Below the pieces are notes generated by a model, which was given only the letters and a program-made list of their open reading frames with translations, had not been told where the DNA came from and searched no databases. From positions 23,927-87,926 of the forward strand of contig NZ_JARUXC010000015.1 of the NCBI RefSeq assembly GCF_030433855.1: a DNA stretch of 64,000 nucleotides, in the 5' to 3' direction. Position numbers and translations under genes: made by a program. The stretch is from Agreia sp. PsM10 (lineage in GTDB: Bacteria; Actinomycetota; Actinomycetes; Actinomycetales; Microbacteriaceae). Positions 7,927-16,510 of this stretch are shown here, piece after piece. Numbering within the stretch: position 1 is the stretch's first letter; the number at the start of each line of letters is the position of its first letter.

Positions 7927-9033
7927 ATGAGCGCGGAACTGACGCTGGGCGCAGAAGAAGAGCTTCACCTCATCGACCTCGACTCCTGGCGGCTGTCCGC
8001 CTCGGCGCCGCAGCTACTCAAGAGGCTCCCGTCCGGCAGTTACGCTGCCGAGCTTCAGCGCACCACCGTCGAGACGAACACCGAGGTCACCGAGACCCTG
8101 GCCGGGTTGCGAGCCGAGCTCGTGCGGTTGCGACGAGGCGTGATGGATGTCGCCGGGCCGCTGGGCGTCGGAATCGCCGCCGTCGGCACCGCACCCCGCT
8201 CGGAGATCTCCGACTTCGAGCTCACCTCGTCGCAGCGCTTCGGGGCCATGCAGGAGAAATACCGGCTGCTCGTGGACGAGCAGCTGATCTGCGGTTTCCA
8301 GGTGCACGTGGGAGTCTCCGACCGCGATCTCGCCATCCAGCTCGCGCAGCGCGTGGCCGAGCATCTGCCCGTTCTGCTGGCCCTGTCGGCGAGTTCGCCG
8401 TTCTGGAACGGACATGACACCGGCTATTCGAGCGTGCGCAGCCTCGTCTGGCAGCGCTGGCCGAGCGCCGGAGCGACCGGCCCGCTCGAATCCGCCGCCG
8501 AGTACGACGAACTCATCGCCGACCTGATCGGCACCGGTGTGATCGCCGACGACGGCATGGCCTACTTCGACATCCGGCCGTCGGCACACGCGCCGACCCT
8601 CGAACTGCGGGTGTGCGACGCGCTGCCGCTCGTCGACGACGCGGTGCTCGTCGCCGGCCTGTTCAGGGCGGCCGTACGCGCCGCCGAGATCGACATCGAG
8701 AACGGCGTTCCCCTGCAGCCTCGGCGAGCACCCGTGCAGCGGGCCGCGCTCTGGCAGGCCGCGCGCACAGGACTCTCGGCCGAACTGCTCAGCGCCGGAG
8801 CACGACCGCATCCCATCGAAGCAGCGGAGGCGGTTCGCAGCCTGGTCGACGGCCTCCGGCCCGCGCTCGACGAGTTCGGCGACTACGACGAGGTGCGGGC
8901 CCTGGCGGAGGACGCCCTCGCCCGAGGCAACTCGTCAGACAGGCAGCGCACGACGTTCGCACGCACACAACAGCTCGACGACGTCGTGAGACTCGTGGTC
9001 GCCGAGACCCAATCGATCGGAGCACGCCCATGA
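7927..9033 (+). CDS. Carboxylate-amine ligase of the GCS2 / YbdK glutamate-cysteine ligase family
   Basis: About 368 aa. The N-terminal LGAEEELHLID and the internal ETNTEVTETL and STAP-like segments fit the GCS2 fold, whose members ligate glutamate to cysteine or to other amines using ATP. This short actinobacterial type may serve mycothiol-independent thiol or ergothioneine-related chemistry; the true substrate is unknown. The ATG at 7927 lies 6 nt after TAGGTT (7915-7920), suggesting its own leaderless promoter despite following the winged-helix gene by only 69 nt. The downstream SRPBCC gene overlaps its stop (ATGA). Confidence 0.85.
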   Translation: MSAELTLGAEEELHLIDLDSWRLSASAPQLLKRLPSGSYAAELQRTTVETNTEVTETLAGLRAELVRLRRGVMDVAGPLGVGIAAVGTAPRSEISDFELTSSQRFGAMQEKYRLLVDEQLICGFQVHVGVSDRDLAIQLAQRVAEHLPVLLALSASSPFWNGHDTGYSSVRSLVWQRWPSAGATGPLESAAEYDELIADLIGTGVIADDGMAYFDIRPSAHAPTLELRVCDALPLVDDAVLVAGLFRAAVRAAEIDIENGVPLQPRRAPVQRAALWQAARTGLSAELLSAGARPHPIEAAEAVRSLVDGLRPALDEFGDYDEVRALAEDALARGNSSDRQRTTFARTQQLDDVVRLVVAETQSIGARP

Positions 9034-9590
9034 CGACGAACCCGCGCCGCGCGATCGGCTTCACCACCGAACTCGTCGCGGGCGCCGTGGCTCTCCGCAG
9101 TTGGACTGTCGCACTCCAGACGCCGCCCACCGAGTTCTACCCGCGCTTCGGCCCGCTGCCCGCGGTCGTGGGCGTCGTGGGCCAACCCGACACGTGGGAT
9201 GTCGTGGGCTACACGCGCACCCTTCGATTGTCCGACGGCGGCACCGTCGTCGAGACGATCACGCACAGCGAGCCCGGCGTGTTCTTCGCCTACGACCTGA
9301 GCGAGTTCACGGGCTTGCTCGGCCGACTCGTGAGCGGAGGACGCGCCGAATGGACCTTCACCCCGGCAGGTCCCGGTGGCTCCGACGCCTCGGGTGGCCC
9401 CGGCGGCTCGAGCCCCCACTCCGAATCGGCGACCACGAACATCCGCTGGCAGTACCGGTTCTTTCCGCTGCGGGGCCGGGCGTTCATCGTGCGTGCGATC
9501 GTGGGGCTGTTCTGGGCGCCGTACATGCGTCGCGTGCTCGGCACGATCGTCGAGACGATCGAGGCTCGGGGCAGCCGGCCTCACGACTGA
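9030..9590 (+). CDS. SRPBCC-like hypothetical protein
   Basis: A 186-aa soluble protein. Alternating hydrophobic strands, a Gly/Ser-rich insertion around residues 115-135 and a C-terminal helix (PYMRRVLGTIVETIEARG) match the START/polyketide-cyclase-like SRPBCC fold, which binds hydrophobic ligands. No catalytic motif is apparent. Its ATG overlaps the stop of the ligase gene by 4 nt, so the two are translationally coupled and probably functionally linked. Confidence 0.6.
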   Translation: MTTNPRRAIGFTTELVAGAVALRSWTVALQTPPTEFYPRFGPLPAVVGVVGQPDTWDVVGYTRTLRLSDGGTVVETITHSEPGVFFAYDLSEFTGLLGRLVSGGRAEWTFTPAGPGGSDASGGPGGSSPHSESATTNIRWQYRFFPLRGRAFIVRAIVGLFWAPYMRRVLGTIVETIEARGSRPHD

Positions 9591-9602
9591 GCCGGGCGCG
9601 GG

Positions 9603-10097
9603 CTACAACGTGGCGCAGGGGCTGGACGCCGACAGGATGATCGCGGGCGCGCCCTGGCCGGCGTCGCTCACCTCGTCGATACGCACGTAGTACCCCGCTT
9701 CGGAACGCAGGGACAGGCCCGAGGTGGCGTCGGACGAACCGTCTGCCGCGACCTGCTTCGACACCGTCCAGCCGCCGTCCGCAGAGAACGTCGCGGCTAC
9801 CGAGTCGATCCATGACGAACGGTCGAAGCCGTCGGCCACCCGTATCGTGCGGGTTCCGTCGTATTGGCCCGTATCGCCCGCCTCGTCACAGGGAATCAGG
9901 TTGTCCGCGTCAGTCGAGTCCGTCACGTATTCGGACGGCAGCGTCTTCTCGATGTCGTCGCGCAGCGCGAGAGCGCTCTGCTTGGCCTCGTCGAAAGTCT
10001 GCTGTTTGCTCGTCGGGTTCAGATTCATCACACCGCATCCTGTCACTGTCGTCATACACGCGATCGCCACGATGGCGAGAACTACGCCGCGCCTCAC
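9603..10097 (-). CDS. Secreted lipoprotein of unknown function
   Basis: A 164-aa protein with a type II signal peptide: positively charged MRRG, a hydrophobic core, and lipobox VTGC with the lipidated Cys at ~21. The mature part is acidic with two further Cys residues (IPCDEAG and the near-terminal SSPCATL) that could form a disulfide. GTG at 10097 overlaps the stop of the upstream WXG-domain hydrolase gene by 4 nt, so the two are co-translated. Its surface position and coupling suggest it may protect against, or assist, the hydrolase; this is inference. Confidence 0.75.
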   Translation of the reverse strand: MRRGVVLAIVAIACMTTVTGCGVMNLNPTSKQQTFDEAKQSALALRDDIEKTLPSEYVTDSTDADNLIPCDEAGDTGQYDGTRTIRVADGFDRSSWIDSVAATFSADGGWTVSKQVAADGSSDATSGLSLRSEAGYYVRIDEVSDAGQGAPAIILSASSPCATL

Positions 10098-11641
10098 GAC
10101 CCGGCCGGCTTCTTGCCGAAGAGCAGGTTCGTGAGGCCGTCCTTGACCTCATCACTGGTACGACCCGAGGCGACGAGGCTGTGGTTGTCCTTGGACTCGT
10201 TCACGAGGTTCCATCCGGCGAACGGATCGAGGAGGTCGGGTTTGGTCAGGCCGATTCCCGAGTCGAGAACGGTGAATCCGTTCTCCGCACTGGGAGTCAG
10301 GGGGAAGCCCATCTCCACTTCGGTGATGTGAATCTGAGGGTCGAAAATCGATCCGCTGATATCGATCTCGGGGATCGAGGCGTGCAGCCCTCGAGCCGCG
10401 AGGATCATGTCGCCCTCGGTCGTGTAGTCGTAGTACGACGTGCCGGATTGCGGCTTCCAGCCGTCGTCCATGCCGATTCCCGAGAGGGAGACGACATTCT
10501 CGTAGTGAGCACCGGCCTGCTCGCTCGCCGTGAGGATGGCGAGGCCCGCCGAGTGTCCGACCGCCGTGGTCGGCAGCGGCGGCAGTCCGGATGCGTCGAG
10601 CCCCGTCTGGAACTGGGCCATCGTGCGCCCGAGATCCATCGCGATCGAGGTGTCCGACGGGGGATGCGAGAGGTCCCACTGGGGGTAGTAGCCGTCTTTC
10701 GTGACGAAGACCAATGTTCCCGGCACGCGGTCCGCGAGCGACGACGACAGAGCCTGGATGTCGTTGCCGTAGCCGATCTTCGCGTTGCCGTAGAACGAGT
10801 CCATGGTCGTCGCCGTGCCCGGAATCCATGTCATCTGCTGGGTGGCGGTCTCGGGGTTGCCGATCATCTCGACTAGCCGGTCGGCGTCTTTGTCGTAAGT
10901 GTAGAGCTGCACGTCGCCGTCGACTGCCTTCTGCAGGTAGCCGTTCTCGTTCTTGAGTGCGCTGAGTTCGTCGCGCAGGGCCTGGATGTCGCCGGCTCCC
11001 GTGATGGAGCTGAGTGCATACCTCCACGGCTCTGCGAGCTGCTGCTCGATCTCTTCGATGCGGGCGTCGTTCGCCTCGATCTGGTCGCCGGCGATGTTCG
11101 CGTTGGCAGCGACGCGGTCGAGGGCGGGAACACCATCGAGACCTCCGACGAGTTCGGGAGCGTTCTCGATGAGGCGTGCCTGCTCCTCCGGCGTCAGAGA
11201 CTCCCACCAGTCGTGGGCCGCGTCGGGGTCTTTGCTGTACTTCTCTGCGAGCTCGCGCAGCTCGTCGGTCGACAGGTCTTCGAGGTCGTCGACGGACTTG
11301 CCGCCGAGTTCACCGGACGGCGTGCCGTCGCCAGGCCCCTGCCCCGAACCGCCGGGCCCTGCGCCACCACCGGCATCCGAGCTCGTGGCCTCCTGCTCGT
11401 CGGCGTTCTTGACGAGGATCGTCACGAGACCGTGCAGGCTGCCGCTCGCGCGAGTGAGCCCCGGCCTGTACTGAGAGTTCCAGTGGGCCGTGAACTCGGA
11501 GCCGTCTGGTCCGAGCCAACGCGTGCTGCCGAGCGCTGCCGACAACCCGTTCGCCGTATCGTCGAGTTGACGGCTCGCCGTGTCGACGAGTTTCGCGAAT
11601 GCACGAAGCTCGTTGACGTCCGCGCCTACGAATCCGGCCAT
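10094..11641 (-). CDS. WXG100-domain alpha/beta hydrolase (DUF1023-type)
   Basis: A 515-aa protein. The N-terminal ~90 residues resemble a WXG100 domain: two amphipathic helices around STRWLGPDGSEF, where WLG is the WxG turn. A Gly/Pro-rich linker (~residues 95-120), a helical stretch and a C-terminal alpha/beta hydrolase follow, with nucleophile elbow VGHSAG. The hydrolase resembles Pfam DUF1023 (Abhydrolase_8). ATG at 11641 is chosen because GAAGGAG lies just upstream; an ORF extends further but lacks a ribosome site. The architecture is typical of type VII-secreted polymorphic proteins, toxins or enzymes. A lipoprotein gene overlaps its stop. Confidence 0.82.
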   Translation of the reverse strand: MAGFVGADVNELRAFAKLVDTASRQLDDTANGLSAALGSTRWLGPDGSEFTAHWNSQYRPGLTRASGSLHGLVTILVKNADEQEATSSDAGGGAGPGGSGQGPGDGTPSGELGGKSVDDLEDLSTDELRELAEKYSKDPDAAHDWWESLTPEEQARLIENAPELVGGLDGVPALDRVAANANIAGDQIEANDARIEEIEQQLAEPWRYALSSITGAGDIQALRDELSALKNENGYLQKAVDGDVQLYTYDKDADRLVEMIGNPETATQQMTWIPGTATTMDSFYGNAKIGYGNDIQALSSSLADRVPGTLVFVTKDGYYPQWDLSHPPSDTSIAMDLGRTMAQFQTGLDASGLPPLPTTAVGHSAGLAILTASEQAGAHYENVVSLSGIGMDDGWKPQSGTSYYDYTTEGDMILAARGLHASIPEIDISGSIFDPQIHITEVEMGFPLTPSAENGFTVLDSGIGLTKPDLLDPFAGWNLVNESKDNHSLVASGRTSDEVKDGLTNLLFGKKPAGS

Positions 11642-11717
11642 GAACCGACTCCTTCGTTCCCCGATGTGCAGTGATTCCCCACGTGACTCAGAGTAGGAGG
11701 CGGCGGGGCGGAAGGCC

Positions 11718-11735
11718 ATGGGGAGAGGTCCCCAT
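11718..11735. promoter_or_regulatory. Palindrome in divergent promoter region
   Basis: ATGGGGA-GAGG-TCCCCAT, a 7-bp perfect inverted repeat flanked by GGCC on both sides, lies between the WXG hydrolase gene and the divergent membrane protein, about 40 bp upstream of the latter's start. It could be an operator. Confidence 0.3.
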
Positions 11736-11774
11736 CGGCCTCCGCGCCGATGCCCGCGCTGGTAGATTCTCCGC

Positions 11775-12227
11775 GTGTCTCAACAACCACGGCCCACCAC
11801 AGAGTTCCGCTGGGCCGCAGGCCTGCTCATCGCCCAAGGCGTTCTGATGGAGGGTCTCGTCGTCATCGGGCTTGCCGTGCTTCTCGCTACGGGAGTCACG
11901 CAGGACGTCATCACGAGGAATGCAGAGATCTTCGCCCTGGATTATCTGCAGGACAACCTGTACCTCATGATGGCGATGAGTGGAGTCTTCGCGGCCCTGC
12001 GGGTGATTGGCGGCATTGCTCTCTGGCGGGATCGCCTGTGGGGATTAGCCCTATCGCTCGTCAACTGCGCGGTGACACTCACGCTCATGATCTTCCTGCT
12101 GCCCGCCGGAATCGCTGACGGACTGCTGTCGGGAGCTGCCTTGGTGCTCATCCTGCATGGGTGGCTCGGAAAGGATCGCGATGGACGACCGCGATCGATC
12201 GCACGCACGAACCCGCGCCCTCGCTGA
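11775..12227 (+). CDS. Small integral membrane protein, unknown function
   Basis: A 150-aa protein with about four hydrophobic segments (residues ~13-38, 62-82, 88-110 and 112-128) and a basic C-terminus (GKDRDGRPRSIARTNPRPR). No family is recognised. GTG at 11775 is exactly 6 nt after TAGATT (11763-11768), so translation is expected to be leaderless. It is convergent with the HAD gene. Confidence 0.7.
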   Translation: MSQQPRPTTEFRWAAGLLIAQGVLMEGLVVIGLAVLLATGVTQDVITRNAEIFALDYLQDNLYLMMAMSGVFAALRVIGGIALWRDRLWGLALSLVNCAVTLTLMIFLLPAGIADGLLSGAALVLILHGWLGKDRDGRPRSIARTNPRPR

Positions 12228-12272
12228 TTCTCCATCGAGTACCAACGTCTATCCTTGCGGCCACGAAAGCAC

Positions 12273-12926
12273 TCAGCGGCCCGCACGAATGCGGTTCTCG
12301 ACAACGCCGAGCAGCGCGGCAGTCGTGCCCTCCACCACTGTCGGAGCCCATTCTTCGGACCAGGATCGCCCATGGCTGACCCACGCCGTCTCGAAGCCGG
12401 CAGCCCGTGCGCCGGCGATGTCGGCCTCGACATGATCGCCGACCATCCAGGCGACTCCGTCTGTATCCGCGAGCGCGCGGGCAGCCTCGAAGATCCGAGC
12501 GTCGGGCTTCTTGAAGCCCAGTTCTCCTGAGATCGCGCTTCCGGCCACGATGTCGGCGAGGCCCGTGCGCTGCAGTTTCATCCGCTGCTGCCGGGCATCC
12601 CCGTTCGTGATGATGACGAGGCGTTCGCCGATCGCCCTCAACGCGTCGAGCCGGGCCAGCACACCGGGGTAGCACTCGATGCGGTCGACATGCTCGTAGC
12701 GCAGCTGGTCGACGAGGCCCTTGAGGTCAACGGATGCCAGGTGCAACCGCTCGATGATCATGGACGCGATCGAGGGGCGCGGTGTGTACCCGTGTGCATC
12801 CACCTCGATGAGCCACTCGACATCGGTTGCGTCGCCACCCCACGCGATGACCGACTTCTGCGCCCAGCTCGCGAACGCGCCGTCTCGATCGACGAGGGTG
12901 TTGTCGAGGTCGAGAAATACGGTCAC
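12273..12926 (-). CDS. HAD-superfamily hydrolase
   Basis: A 217-aa phosphatase-type HAD protein. Motif I is FLDLDNTLV (Asp6 nucleophile and Asp8), motif II is IITNGD, motif III lies around the lysine in GFKKPDARIF, and motif IV is MVGDHVEADIAGA. A helical cap sits between motifs I and II. Likely a small-metabolite phosphatase similar to YjjG/phosphoglycolate phosphatase types; substrate not determinable. GTG at 12926 follows TAGGAT by 6 nt (complement of 12933-12938), a leaderless start independent of the ABC transporter operon just upstream. Confidence 0.88.
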   Translation of the reverse strand: MTVFLDLDNTLVDRDGAFASWAQKSVIAWGGDATDVEWLIEVDAHGYTPRPSIASMIIERLHLASVDLKGLVDQLRYEHVDRIECYPGVLARLDALRAIGERLVIITNGDARQQRMKLQRTGLADIVAGSAISGELGFKKPDARIFEAARALADTDGVAWMVGDHVEADIAGARAAGFETAWVSHGRSWSEEWAPTVVEGTTAALLGVVENRIRAGR

Positions 12927-12966
12927 GGGGAGATCCTAGGAGAGCCCTGGCCTCGAACTCGAGGCA

Positions 12967-14661
12967 TCAGGCGATCGGATGCCCCGGGCCGGGGCTCGTG
13001 CGCGGGATCGCCGCGAGCAGGGCGCGGGTGTACGCATGCTTAGGGCGCGCGAAGATCTGGTCGACGGCGCCGCTCTCGATGACCTTCCCCCGCTGCAGCA
13101 CCGTCACCGTATCCGCCAGCTGCCTGACCAGCGCCAGGTCGTGCGAGACGAGCAGATACGAGAGGCCGTGCTCTCGTTGCAGACGCGACAGCAGCTCGAG
13201 GATGCCCGCCTGCACGCTCACGTCGAGGGCCGACGTCGGTTCGTCGAGCACCAGGACATCCGGCCGCACGATGAGGGCCCGGGCTATGGCGACGCGCTGG
13301 CGTTGACCGCCCGAGAGCTGGCCCGGTCGGCGCGAGAGCACGGATGCCGGCAGCCCGACCTCCTCGATCGTTTGCTCCACGAGACGGGCGCGGTCGGCCC
13401 GCTCGCCGACGTGGAAGCGGTCGAGCGGTTCCCGCACGATCTTGCTCACCCGCCAGGTGGGGTCGAGCGATGTGAAGGGGTTCTGGTAGACGAGCTGCAG
13501 GTGGCGCCGCAGACCGCGCAGCCCCACCGACGTCTGCCCGTGCACCTGAGTGCCCGCCACCTCGATCCGTCCGGCATCCGGCTGTTCGAGGCCCAGCAGT
13601 AGGCGCACGGCGGTGGTCTTGCCCGACCCCGATTCGCCGACGAGCGCATGGGTCGTTCCCCTCGCGACCGTGAACGAGACGCCGTCGAGCGCGGTCACGT
13701 CCACGTCGCGCGCACGGAACCGCTTGGTGGCGGCGTGAACCTCCACCGCGGGTGAGGCGTCGGCCGGTGTGGTGCCGGATGCCGCGCCGCGCTGGATGCG
13801 ATACCGGTCGGGGTTCAGGGCGGGCACGTCGGCGTGCAGCTGCCGCGCGTACTCGGACGTGGGGGTCGAGAAGACCTGGCTCGACGAGCCGCTCTCCTCG
13901 ACGATCCCGTTCTTCAGCACCACGATCGAATCCGCCCGCTCGGCGGCGACCGCGAGGTCGTGCGTGATCAGCAGCAGGCTGATGCCCAGGTCTCGGCGCA
14001 AATCGGAGAGCAGGTCGAGGATCAGCTTCTGAATCGTCACGTCGAGCGCCGAGGTGGGCTCGTCGGCGACGATGAGCGCCGGCCTCGGCAGCACGGTCAG
14101 CCCGATGAGAACCCGCTGCAGCATGCCGCCGGAGAGCTGATGCGGATACGAGGCGTAGACCCTCTCGGGGTCGGGAAGGCCGACCCGCTCGAACACCGAC
14201 AGGATGTCTCGGCGCCGGACCCGCGCATCCGATTCGCCCGTGAGCGCCGCGGCCTCGTGGGCCTGCGAGCCGATGGTCCGCACCGGGTTGAGGGCCGACG
14301 ACGGATCCTGCGGAATGTAGCCGAGAAGCCGGCCGCGCAGCGGCCTGAACTGCCGCTCTGGCAGGCCGAACAGCTCGCGACCGTCGAGGCTCACGCTTCC
14401 ACTGACGGCGCTCTCGCCCGCCGGAAGCAGGCGCAGGATGCTCTTCGCCACCGTCGATTTTCCCGAGCCCGACTCGCCGATCAGCGCCAGGCTCCTCCCG
14501 CGCTCCAGGGTGAATCCCACGTCTCGCACGACCGTGGTGCCGCCGTACGAGACAGACAGCCCCTCGACGCTGAGCAGAGGTCGGCCGTCGGTTCCGCTGG
14601 TACGAGCGGGTGGCACGATCTGCGGGAGCGCCGGCCGCGTGGTGTCGATCGATACGGTCAT
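12967..14661 (-). CDS. Peptide/nickel-type ABC transporter, fused double ATPase
   Basis: A 564-aa protein with two complete ABC ATPase domains, equivalent to a DppD-DppF fusion. Domain 1 (~28-270) has Walker A GESGSGKST and signature LSGGM; domain 2 (~300-550) has GESGSGKTT and LSGGQRQRVAIARAL, both with DEPTSALD Walker B. It energises the two permeases upstream. ATG at 14661 has GAGGAG before it and overlaps the second permease gene by 4 nt. It ends the importer operon. Confidence 0.94.
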   Translation of the reverse strand: MTVSIDTTRPALPQIVPPARTSGTDGRPLLSVEGLSVSYGGTTVVRDVGFTLERGRSLALIGESGSGKSTVAKSILRLLPAGESAVSGSVSLDGRELFGLPERQFRPLRGRLLGYIPQDPSSALNPVRTIGSQAHEAAALTGESDARVRRRDILSVFERVGLPDPERVYASYPHQLSGGMLQRVLIGLTVLPRPALIVADEPTSALDVTIQKLILDLLSDLRRDLGISLLLITHDLAVAAERADSIVVLKNGIVEESGSSSQVFSTPTSEYARQLHADVPALNPDRYRIQRGAASGTTPADASPAVEVHAATKRFRARDVDVTALDGVSFTVARGTTHALVGESGSGKTTAVRLLLGLEQPDAGRIEVAGTQVHGQTSVGLRGLRRHLQLVYQNPFTSLDPTWRVSKIVREPLDRFHVGERADRARLVEQTIEEVGLPASVLSRRPGQLSGGQRQRVAIARALIVRPDVLVLDEPTSALDVSVQAGILELLSRLQREHGLSYLLVSHDLALVRQLADTVTVLQRGKVIESGAVDQIFARPKHAYTRALLAAIPRTSPGPGHPIA

Positions 14662-15509
14662 TGTGTTCTCCTCAACCAGGTACTGATGCGGTTCACGGAC
14701 AGCACGGTGATCACGATCACCAGCGCCGGAGCGTAGATGAGCCACGGTGCAGTCGCGTACGACTTGCCCGAGGCAACGAGCAGGCCCCAATCGGATGCCG
14801 GTGGCGGGTCCCCGTAGCCGAGGAACGCGAGCGACGCGATCACCAGGATCGAGGTGCCGAACTGGAGCACGGCCAGCGCGACCACCGACTTGTAGGTGTT
14901 GGGGAGGACGTGGCCGAGCAGCGCGTGGAGCCGGTTGCCGCCCTGCAGGTAGGAGGCCTCGACGAAGACCGACCCGCGCGCCCGCAGAACCTCGGCACGC
15001 ATCAGTCGGGCGAAGATCGCGATGGCGGAGACTCCGGTCGCGATCGCCGCGTTGATCGTCTGGAAGCCGAGCGAGCTCACGATGACGACGGCCAGGAGGA
15101 AGCTCGGGATGGCGAGCAGAACGTCGACGACTCGGCCGAGCACGACGTCGACCGCCCCGCGAAGAAATCCGCTCGCGAGGCCGATGACGCTGCCGACGAC
15201 GAGCCCGATCGACACGGCCACGAGCGCGCTCGTCACGGACGATGCCGTTCCGTACACGACGCGAGCGAACACGTCTCGTCCGAGGTGATCGGTTCCGAAC
15301 CAGTGGGCGCCGCTCGGCGCCGTCAGCTTCTCGGCCGTGTCTCCGACCGACGGATCGTACGAGGTGAACAGCCAGGGCACCAGCGACCACAGCAGCACGA
15401 TCACGATGACGACGGCGGCGATCGCCACCGTCGGCGGCACGCGAACGGCCGAACGCCCAGCGGCGCGGATGCGCTCCGTCGGTGCCACGAGTCCTGTCAG
15501 GCTGGTCAT
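14658..15509 (-). CDS. ABC transporter permease, DppC type
   Basis: A 283-aa inner-membrane permease. The N-terminal TM is followed by the characteristic HWFGTDHLGRDVFARVVYG of DppC/OppC proteins, then five TMs and an EAA-like loop (RARGSVFVEASYLQGGNRLHALLGHVLPN). It pairs with the DppB-type permease whose gene it overlaps by 4 nt. It ends with KxxNRIsTWLRRTQ-like cytosolic residues. Confidence 0.93.
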   Translation of the reverse strand: MTSLTGLVAPTERIRAAGRSAVRVPPTVAIAAVVIVIVLLWSLVPWLFTSYDPSVGDTAEKLTAPSGAHWFGTDHLGRDVFARVVYGTASSVTSALVAVSIGLVVGSVIGLASGFLRGAVDVVLGRVVDVLLAIPSFLLAVVIVSSLGFQTINAAIATGVSAIAIFARLMRAEVLRARGSVFVEASYLQGGNRLHALLGHVLPNTYKSVVALAVLQFGTSILVIASLAFLGYGDPPPASDWGLLVASGKSYATAPWLIYAPALVIVITVLSVNRISTWLRRTQ

Positions 15510-16510
15510 GCGGGCACCTCGAGCTTTCGTTCGGACGTCGCGTCTCGTTCGCGCGTCGCCTTTCGTCGGGACGTCGCGTCGAGCCGGGGGTCGAGCAGCG
15601 GCGACACGAGGTCGGCGAGCAGGTTCACCGTGACGAAGACGACGGCGGCCAGCGACACCACGGCCTGCAGCACCGGCACGTCCTGGCTGGTGACGGCTTT
15701 CTGCACGACCGTGCCGAGCCCGTCGCGACCGAAGATCGTCTCGGTGATCACGGCCCCTCCGAGCAGTTCGCCCACGATGAGTGCGATCATCGCGACGGCC
15801 GGAAGCATCGAGGGCTTGACCAGGTGCCGCGCGAACAGTCGAGCCTGGCTCAGCCCGCGGGAGCGTGCGACGAGGGCGTACTCCTGCCGGGACTCATGGT
15901 CGAGGTTGGCGATGAGCACCTCGGCCAGCGGCGCCGACACCGGGATGGCGAGGGTCAGGGCGGCGAACAGGGTCGCCGCCGCACTGTCGGGATCGATCGT
16001 GGTGAAGGCGTGCAGCCGGAACGCGAAGATCTCGATCAGGATGAGGCCGACGACGAAGTTGGGAACCGACAGGAAGAGCGACGGCACCGATCGCAGCACC
16101 CCGCGCGCCCACCGGCTCGGCAGGTACTGCACGCCGTAGGCGATCACCACCGCGATCGCTACCGACAGCAGCAGCGCGGTGCCCGCCAGCGTCAGCGTCG
16201 AGGGCAGGGCATCGCCGAGCAGTTGCGACACGGGCAGATTCGACTGCAGCGAGAACCCCAGGTCTCCGGTGACGAAGCGCCCGAGCGACAGGATCAGCTG
16301 GATGACGACGGGTTTGTCGAGTCCGTAGTGCGCGACGACCTGCTGGATCTCATCGTCCGTGAGACCGTTCTGCGGATCTCGGAGCATGTTCGTGATGGGA
16401 TCCCCGGGCAGCACGCTGATCACCAGGAAGGTTCCGACGTAGGCCAACAGGATGACGATCACGGCCTGCGCGGCCCGCAGCAGCGCGTATCGCCCGTACG
16501 ACCTGCTCAC
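15506..16510 (-). CDS. ABC transporter permease, DppB type
   Basis: A 334-aa permease with the family-typical opening (first TM, then LPGDPITNMLRDPQNGLTD and LGLDKPV-like spacing) and six TMs. The EAA loop region reads VARSRGLSQARLFARHLVKPS. The start is placed at GTG 16510, which overlaps the substrate-binding-protein stop by 4 nt (GTGA); the open frame continues upstream but runs inside the binding-protein gene. Translational coupling links every gene of this transporter. Confidence 0.92.
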   Translation of the reverse strand: MSRSYGRYALLRAAQAVIVILLAYVGTFLVISVLPGDPITNMLRDPQNGLTDDEIQQVVAHYGLDKPVVIQLILSLGRFVTGDLGFSLQSNLPVSQLLGDALPSTLTLAGTALLLSVAIAVVIAYGVQYLPSRWARGVLRSVPSLFLSVPNFVVGLILIEIFAFRLHAFTTIDPDSAAATLFAALTLAIPVSAPLAEVLIANLDHESRQEYALVARSRGLSQARLFARHLVKPSMLPAVAMIALIVGELLGGAVITETIFGRDGLGTVVQKAVTSQDVPVLQAVVSLAAVVFVTVNLLADLVSPLLDPRLDATSRRKATRERDATSERKLEVPA

